Of a stretch of DNA of 64,000 bases, positions 59,105 through 64,000 are shown in pieces. The position numbers and the translations under genes were made by a program. Position 1 is the stretch's first letter; each line of letters starts with the position of its first letter. Source of the stretch: JAIVJM01 sp963816985. Lineage in GTDB: Bacteria > Acidobacteriota > Blastocatellia > Pyrinomonadales > Pyrinomonadaceae. The DNA is taken from contig CAWFMF010000004.1 of assembly GCA_963816985.1 (NCBI GenBank), forward strand, positions 4,402,001 through 4,466,000, written 5' to 3'. Under the pieces are notes generated by a model that had not been told where the DNA came from, ran no database searches, and was given only the letters and a program-made list of their open reading frames with translations.

Positions 59105-61084
59105 TTACTGAAGTCCGGGGCCGAGTTTGAGCATCAGGCTCAGTCTCTGTCCCTCGCGGACGACGCCGACGGGCAGCGGGGCCGTGCCCGCGTCGGCGAG
59201 TCGCTTGCGGAGGTCAAGGCGGGTGAACGTCTGGCCGTTGACGGTCTCAATCACGTCGCCGAGGCGCATGCCGCTCGCCGCCGCGGGACTTTCAGGCGCG
59301 ACCGAGACGACGAGCACGCCTCCCTTCGCCTGAAGGCGGGCGGCGCTGCGCTGCGTCAGGCCGATGACTTCGAGGCCGAAGGGGCGCAAGGGGCGGAGCA
59401 CGGTCGTCGGGCCTCTCAGCTCGAAGCGCAAAGCCCGCGCGGGCTCGTTCGCCAGCCGACGCGCCTCGGCGACGCGCGCCTCCGCCGCCTCGGCCTGTAA
59501 CTTCACTTCGCGCATCAACGCCTCGACCTCTTTCTGCCGCGCCTCAACCCTCATCTGTTGTCTTCGCGCGTCCGCCACTCCCGGCTCCGCGACCGGCGCG
59601 CGTGCCGCCCCGCGCAGCTCCAACTCAAGCGCGTAGAGGCTGGCGCGAGCCGCCTTCAGCTCGGCCTCGGCGGTGGCGATGGCCGGGCTCCGCGTCCCGC
59701 TCAGCATGACGGGCAGCTCGACGGGCGACTTTTCAAACGCGCGCCAGACGGTGAAGTCCGCCGTCCGACCGACGCCCGCCTCACGGAGTAAAGGCGAGAG
59801 GTCGCCGACGCCTCGCACCTCGCGCCCGTTGATGCGCGAGATAACGTCGCCGGGCCGCAACCCGGCAGTCGCCGCCGGAGTGCCCGGCGCGACCGAAGTG
59901 AGCAGAACGCCCTGCCGACTCTGGATGAGCGGCATTGCCAGCTCCGGCTTCCAGCCGATGTCCTCCCACTGCTGGACGGTGAACTTGAAAACGTCGTCGC
60001 CGCGCACGCCGAGCCACGGCTGCGGGACGCTCGCGCGCCGCGCCAGCACGCGGTCAATCGCGCCGCGCATCGTCGCGGCGGGCACGATGCGCGTCTCGGT
60101 CGAGCCGCTCTCGGCGACGATGCCGACAAGCTCGCCCGACTCGTTCATCGCCACCGCGCCCGTCCACGCGGGCGAGACTCGGCTCGCCTGCGCCGTGACC
60201 GCGAAGAGCTTGCCCGTCGAGGCGCGGCTGACTTCGGTCAGACGGCCCTCGGTCTGGTCAATGCCGAAATAGACGACGCCGAGATTCTGATTCGGGGCCG
60301 CGTCGGCGAGCGGCGCGGGCGCGAAGAAGTGGACGCGCTGCCCGACCGTCGGGTCTTCGGTGTCGCCCTCGTCGCCCGTCAAAGCAGACTTGAGCAGGGG
60401 CTCGAAGGCTTCGAGCATCGAGAGCCCGGTCGAGGCGTCGAGGCCGACGAACTTCGCGTCAATGCGCCTGCCGTCGCCGAGGATGAGAGTGAACTCAGGC
60501 GACGACGACGGCTGCTGCATGACGGCTTCGTAGTAGCTCGAAAGGGGCTGCGCGGAAGCCGTCTCCATCATGGCTTCGGCGCGCGGGAGACGGGCGACGA
60601 CCGTCCTGCCGTCCTCGGCGACGAAGCCCGCGACGATGTTCGTGTGCACGTCGGTCGCCGAGGGGAAGCGGTCGAGCTCAAGCGTCGGCGGCCCCGTGAG
60701 CGCGAGCCACGTGAGCAGCTTCCAACCGCTGAGGCGGTGGACGACCGTCACCAACTGCTTCGGCGCGGGCGCGGCGGGCGCGGCCTTCGGCGTGAGCAGC
60801 CCTTGCGCGGCCTGCGGTGCGCGCGGGGCTCTGGGGCCGTGCGGCGCGGACGGGTTTGAAACCGTCGTCGCCCTCGGCGCGCGCGGAGTGTTCGGAGTTT
60901 GCGCGGAGCGGGCGGCGGGAACAGTTTGTATTGTTACCGTCGGCTGCGGCGGCGCGGGCGCGGTCTGCTGCCCGAAGGCCGAAGGCGCGCAGAGTGCGAG
61001 CAGACACGCGAGACCGAGGGGCGCGCGTCGAGGGCGGCGCGCGTCCGTCGTTGAAAGACTAAGTTTTAAAACACAGAAAGGCAT
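59105..61084 (-). CDS. Degenerate HtrA/DegP-like PDZ protein lacking the catalytic triad
   Basis: 659 residues with a signal peptide (LGLACLLALCAPSAFG) and a Pro/Ala/Thr-rich region to about residue 105. The trypsin-like part follows (IVAGFVAEDGRTVVARLPRA, LDASTGLSMLEAF, TGAVAMNESGELVGIVAES). The usual TNNHV histidine is replaced by VARLP, and the GNSGGP serine motif by AWTGA, so the protease should be inactive. Two PDZ domains are clear: LLTSVAPGTPAATAGLRPGD (about residues 395-470) and LVVSVAPESPAAASGMRLGD (about 600-655), separated by an Arg/Glu/Ala-rich coiled coil. Third gene after the ECF sigma and anti-sigma genes; possibly a scaffold or sensor of envelope stress. Confidence 0.85.
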   Translation of the reverse strand: MPFCVLKLSLSTTDARRPRRAPLGLACLLALCAPSAFGQQTAPAPPQPTVTIQTVPAARSAQTPNTPRAPRATTVSNPSAPHGPRAPRAPQAAQGLLTPKAAPAAPAPKQLVTVVHRLSGWKLLTWLALTGPPTLELDRFPSATDVHTNIVAGFVAEDGRTVVARLPRAEAMMETASAQPLSSYYEAVMQQPSSSPEFTLILGDGRRIDAKFVGLDASTGLSMLEAFEPLLKSALTGDEGDTEDPTVGQRVHFFAPAPLADAAPNQNLGVVYFGIDQTEGRLTEVSRASTGKLFAVTAQASRVSPAWTGAVAMNESGELVGIVAESGSTETRIVPAATMRGAIDRVLARRASVPQPWLGVRGDDVFKFTVQQWEDIGWKPELAMPLIQSRQGVLLTSVAPGTPAATAGLRPGDVISRINGREVRGVGDLSPLLREAGVGRTADFTVWRAFEKSPVELPVMLSGTRSPAIATAEAELKAARASLYALELELRGAARAPVAEPGVADARRQQMRVEARQKEVEALMREVKLQAEAAEARVAEARRLANEPARALRFELRGPTTVLRPLRPFGLEVIGLTQRSAARLQAKGGVLVVSVAPESPAAASGMRLGDVIETVNGQTFTRLDLRKRLADAGTAPLPVGVVREGQRLSLMLKLGPGLQ

Positions 61085-61087
61085 TGC

Positions 61088-61924
61088 TTACCAGACGCCC
61101 TCTTTGACGGTGTGCGAAACGTGCATGGTGTTGCGACCCTGCCGGACGAGTTCCTGCGAGCCGAAGCTGACGGAACTCATCGGGACGATGCGCGCCGCGC
61201 CGCTCGCGTCCCGGAGGACGACTTGCAGGGGCACGGAGGCAGTCCGCACGGCGACCGTCGTCGTCGGCAGAGAGGCCAACTCGCCCGGCGTGGACGACGA
61301 GGCGCTGAGAATCGGCGCGGAGCGCGCATCGAAGACGGCGGCGCTGCCCGTCTCCCTCGCGGCGCGGTCGCTTCCCTTCCCGTTGAATCGCGCGCGGACG
61401 TTCGAAGCGTCGCGCATCTTGGAGAGCCTCTCCGGCGTCGAGGAAGTCGCCAGCTCGTCGTCCTTCTTCAAAGGATTTTCGTGAGAGACGACCGGAGCGT
61501 CGTCCTTCGTCAACGCCGTCTCAGTCACAGCCGTGGGCGCGACCGTCGCGGCGCGCGTCGGCGTTTCGGGCGATTGCGGCGCGGGCTCTCGCTTGAGATA
61601 AATCCACGCGGAGACCGAGACGAAGCACACGGCGAGGGCGACGGAGGCGACGCCGGGGACGAAGCGGAAGTTGAAGTGGAAAGGTCGGGCGCGGCGCGTC
61701 CCTCCGGCGGCGGCCATGCGGGCGCGCAGACGGAACTCGAAATCGTCGGGGGCGGCGACCCGTCCGAGCCCGCCGACGAGACTTCTGAGCGACGCGCGCT
61801 CGCGCCGGAACTGCTCGCACGGCGCGCAGGCCGCGAGGTGCGCGCGCAGTGCGACGCTCTGCGCGGGGCCGCCCGGCGACTCTTCTAGCTCCGCCCTGTG
61901 TGTTTCGCATACTTGCTTGTTCAT
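61088..61924 (-). CDS. Anti-sigma factor with zinc-binding N-terminal domain
   Basis: 278 residues from ATG 61924 (MNKQVCETHRAELEES). The zinc motif is in LRAHLAACAPCEQFRRERAS (HxxxCxxC), with C6 and H9 near the start as further ligands. One transmembrane segment is FVPGVASVALAVCFVSVSAW (about residues 92-110), followed by a Thr/Ala-rich periplasmic domain. Such proteins hold the partner ECF sigma factor inactive at the membrane. It starts 14 bp after the sigma gene and ends 4 bp before the PDZ gene. Confidence 0.88.
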   Translation of the reverse strand: MNKQVCETHRAELEESPGGPAQSVALRAHLAACAPCEQFRRERASLRSLVGGLGRVAAPDDFEFRLRARMAAAGGTRRARPFHFNFRFVPGVASVALAVCFVSVSAWIYLKREPAPQSPETPTRAATVAPTAVTETALTKDDAPVVSHENPLKKDDELATSSTPERLSKMRDASNVRARFNGKGSDRAARETGSAAVFDARSAPILSASSSTPGELASLPTTTVAVRTASVPLQVVLRDASGAARIVPMSSVSFGSQELVRQGRNTMHVSHTVKEGVW

Positions 61925-61937
61925 TTCAAACTTCACC

Positions 61938-62615
61938 TCACAGGTACGCCTGTAACTTGTCGCGCAGGAACGTGCGCGCGCGGTTGATGCGCGACTTCAC
62001 GGTGCCTTCGCTCATCTGGAGGATGCAGGCGATCTCCTCGTAGCTCCGCTCCTCGACATCGCGCAGGACGAGCGGGGCGCGGTATTTTTCGGGGAGCGTG
62101 GCGATGGCGCGCGCGACCGCCGAACGCCTCTCGCCCTCGACCACCGTCACGTCCTGCAAGGGGTTCGAGTCGGGCAAATCCAGCTCGGTCGCCTCGCCGG
62201 TCGCGTCGTGGCTCTGAAAAAATCCGGTCAGCGAGACGAGCCGCCGGCGCTTGCGGCGGCGCAACTCGCTGATGGCGAGGTTGGTGGCGATGCGGTAGAT
62301 GTAGGTCGAGAAGGCGTAGGTCGTCTGGTAGCGGTCAGCCGCCGCGTAGACGCGCATGAAGGTCTCCTGCGCGAGGTCTACCGCCGCGTCGTAGTCGTTC
62401 GTCATGCGGTAGACGTAGTTCGTAATCTGGTTGCGGTAGCGCCGCACCAGCTCGGCGAAGGCCGTCTCGTCGCCCTCCAGCGTCGCCGCCAGCAGATGAT
62501 GATCGGTGAGCACCTCGTCCAAAGCGACAACCGCCGACGACGCCGCAGGGGCGGACACGCCCCCCGCCGCAGGCGCGGAGAGCAGAAGCTCGGACGTGGA
62601 AGAGATGGCGCTCAT
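61938..62615 (-). CDS. ECF-type RNA polymerase sigma factor
   Basis: 225 residues from ATG 62615 (MSAISSTSELLL; a longer frame starts 15 codons upstream). Region 2 is ETAFAELVRRYRNQITNYVY and DLAQETFMRVYAAADRY; region 4 is AIATLPEKYRAPLVLRDVEE with the helix-turn-helix SYEEIACILQMSEGTVKSRI, ending RTFLRDKLQAYL. A Ser/Ala-rich N-terminal extension of about 30 residues precedes region 2. It should direct transcription of an envelope-stress regulon, controlled by the adjacent anti-sigma. A weak -10 (TATAAT, minus strand 62725-62720) lies upstream. Confidence 0.95.
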   Translation of the reverse strand: MSAISSTSELLLSAPAAGGVSAPAASSAVVALDEVLTDHHLLAATLEGDETAFAELVRRYRNQITNYVYRMTNDYDAAVDLAQETFMRVYAAADRYQTTYAFSTYIYRIATNLAISELRRRKRRRLVSLTGFFQSHDATGEATELDLPDSNPLQDVTVVEGERRSAVARAIATLPEKYRAPLVLRDVEERSYEEIACILQMSEGTVKSRINRARTFLRDKLQAYL

Positions 62616-62719
62616 CAGGAACCGGCAGGCCCGCAAAAACCCGACAACCGAAGGACTCACAAAACTTTACGCCGCGCCTTCCGCCGCCCGCTTTTTTAAC
62701 GGGCCGGGGACGCGTCGTG

Positions 62720-62748
62720 ATTATACACCCCTCCCGGCGTCAGTCCCG
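62720..62748 (-). promoter_or_regulatory. Weak candidate promoter for the ECF sigma gene
   Basis: On the minus strand an exact TATAAT (62725-62720) lies about 105 bp upstream of the sigma start. The -35 region at 62748-62743 (CGGGAC) is a poor sigma-70 match. Autoregulated ECF promoters do not follow the sigma-70 consensus, so this is tentative. Confidence 0.3.
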
Positions 62749-62808
62749 CACGTGGGTACACGCCGCGACGCCGCGCCAGTTCCATAATTCCAGCGGCGGA
62801 GGCGAGTC

Positions 62809-62903
62809 AGTACCGGGAGCAGTAGCGACCGGGTGCGGCGCTCGTGAGGGTCAAGTTGTGTCCGTAGGTGGAGGCCCACCCGGTCGCCACCGCCCCCGGT
62901 ACT
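62809..62903. repeat. GC-rich inverted-repeat element F (diverged)
   Basis: Left arm 62809-62836 (begins AGTACCGGGAGCAGTAGC) and right arm 62877-62903 (CACCCGGTCGCCACC and on) pair imperfectly around a 40-bp spacer. It shares the AGTACCG outer end with element E. It lies in the divergent gap between the ECF sigma gene and the cyclic-nucleotide-binding gene, just upstream of a strong promoter. Confidence 0.8.
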
Positions 62904-62908
62904 TTTAA

Positions 62909-62936
62909 TTTGCAGTTTCGCGCAAAGTGCTATAAT
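62909..62936 (+). promoter_or_regulatory. Promoter for the cyclic-nucleotide-binding protein gene
   Basis: An exact TATAAT (62931-62936) is preceded by TGC (extended -10) and, 16 bp upstream, TTTGCA. The GC-rich element F ends only 6 bp upstream of the -35 region. Transcription would start near 62943, about 100 bp before the ATG at 63046. Confidence 0.55.
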
Positions 62937-63045
62937 GCGCTCGTTTTCTTCTCCGGGTTCCGCGTCTTTCGCCGTCTTTCGATGTCCGGCGCTGCGGTCT
63001 CTCAAAAGTTTTCAAATCTTCATCTTCCGCAATTCGATTGAGGCC

Positions 63046-64000
63046 ATGCCCAAAGAAATCAAGAAGCACCAGACCATTCTCGAAGCCATCGAGAAGGTAG
63101 ACATCATTTCCGAGCTTCTGGAAAAGCATAACGGCCACTACGAGCACGAGCTCGACCTCGAAGTCATCGCCTACGGTCGCAACTACAACGGCAAGAAGGT
63201 CGGCCCCTACGTCCAGCTCTTCGAGTTCGACGCGGGCGAGGAGGTCATCCGCGAGGGCGACTGGGGCGGCAACACCTTCTACGTCTCGGTGGAAGGCCAG
63301 CTCCACGTCTACGTCCGCGACCGCGAGACCGAAGAGAACCGCAAGGTCGGCGAGCTTCATCCGGGCGCGAGCTTCGGCGAGATGTCCATCCTCGCCGGTG
63401 TGCCGCGCAACGCGACGATTGTCGTCCCCGCCGGGTCGAAGGCGAAGGTCTCTGGAAGTCCGAAGGCCCGCGCTCCGTCTGCTGCGCAAGCTCCCGAAGT
63501 TCGGGCAGATGCTCGACGCCAACTACCGCAAGCACGGTCTGGGCCGCACGCTCATTGACGTGCGGCAGGTGACGGGCAACGCCTTCAGCCCCGAACTCAT
63601 TGAGAAGCTCGGCAAGTCGGCCCGCTTCATGGTCTACGCCAAGCACCACGTCCTCTTCCACGAGGGCGAGGCCGTTGACCGCATCATCTTCGTCCGCAAC
63701 GGGTGGGTGCGGCGCGTGCGCGGCGGGGTGGTCGGCGCGGCGATGGGCGACATGATGGTCGAGGGTTTGACCGAAGACATCGGCGTTGACTTCCTCGGCG
63801 CGGGAAATTGCCTCGGCCTCGAAGGCATCCCGAAGGACGCGCGGTGGGCCTACACGGCGACCGTGCTCCAAAGAACGGAGGTCTTGGAAGTCGCCATCCC
63901 TCGGCTGCGCTCAGACTCCGCGCTGCGCGACGCTCTGGAGAAGAGCTTCGCCGAATTCTCGCTTGCCGACGACGACGTGGAGGTCACTTCGAAGCTCGAC
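63046..64000 (+). CDS. Protein with two cyclic-nucleotide-binding-like domains (one frameshift; right end truncated)
   Basis: From ATG 63046 (MPKEIKKHQTILEAIEKVD), the N-terminal segment leads to a cNMP-binding-like jelly roll: LFEFDAGEEVIREGDWGGNT, FYVSVEGQLHVYVRDRETEE and LHPGASFGEMSILAGVPRNA (phosphate-binding-cassette-like GEMSILAG). An extra T at 63451 breaks the frame; removing it restores AKVLEVRRPALRLLRKLPK. A second jelly roll then begins (FMVYAKHHVLFHEGEAVDRI, GWVRRVRGG) and runs off the edge. No DNA-binding domain is in view. Such proteins regulate kinases, transporters or proteases in response to cNMP or similar signals. Confidence 0.82.

Overview
The window is high-GC bacterial chromosome (roughly 63-65% G+C by eye), densely coded, with no rRNA, tRNA, CRISPR array, prophage or insertion sequence that I could recognise. 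Gene content points to Acidobacteriota, probably class Blastocatellia. The inference rests on a giant surface protein carrying a Solibacter-type TIGR03437-like domain with TP-rich linkers and lamin-tail domains, a conserved hypothetical starting MITGFNTDIPHEG, and the style of the nuo and fab operons. It is inference from protein style, not from a marker gene.

Layout. 1-6.8 kb (minus): a peptide ABC transporter (oppD partial, oppC, oppB, oppA1) preceded by a second lipoprotein-type oppA2. 6.8-8.4 kb (minus): coaE and folD. 8.5-9.5 kb (plus): a CusF-like/SCO1 copper protein. 9.6-17.5 kb (minus): a lipid operon yceD-rpmF-plsX-fabH-fabD-acpP-fabF followed by etfB-etfA, with a near-consensus promoter at 17548-17575. 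17.6-21.6 kb (minus): a zinc-ribbon/TPR protein, 3-hydroxyacyl-CoA dehydrogenase, a membrane protein and thiolase. 21.9-28.1 kb (plus): NDP-sugar pyrophosphorylase, phosphohexomutase, mutM, a bifunctional homocysteine methyltransferase/MTHF reductase and a PilZ-like protein. 28.1-29.7 kb (minus): a repeat-fronted zincin metallopeptidase, a possible exported toxin. 30.1-34.9 kb (plus): a surface protein of about 1,600 residues. 34.8-36.7 kb (minus): thiS, thiG and a conserved hypothetical.

36.9-53.4 kb (plus) is a complex I operon, nuoABCDEF-[secreted protein]-[HicB-like]-GHJKLM-[thioredoxin]-N. It lacks nuoI and carries three guest genes. 53.5-59 kb holds a class-I glutamine amidotransferase, a TauE-like exporter and a tight ATP-grasp / PilZ / GCS2-type ligase operon (candidate amidoligase pathway). 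59-62.6 kb (minus) is an ECF sigma factor, a zinc-type anti-sigma factor and a degenerate HtrA-like PDZ protein. The right end is a truncated protein with two cyclic-nucleotide-binding-like domains.

Three window-wide patterns stand out. (1) Fourteen intergenic elements share one architecture: a tandem array of about four or five 7-bp units, a short spacer, then the reverse-complementary array. The heptamer differs between loci. The elements sit at gene junctions, often abutting start codons, including five junctions inside the nuo operon. (2) A second, GC-rich family of inverted repeats has arms of about 27-34 bp (five full copies and one half copy). (3) Eight single-base frameshifts interrupt seven genes that are otherwise intact (oppA1 twice, fabD, the phosphohexomutase, the surface protein, nuoG, nuoL and the cNMP-binding protein). 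Most look like one-base insertions, and several genes are normally essential, so consensus error is likelier than gene decay. For these genes the coordinates given span the whole reconstructed gene.
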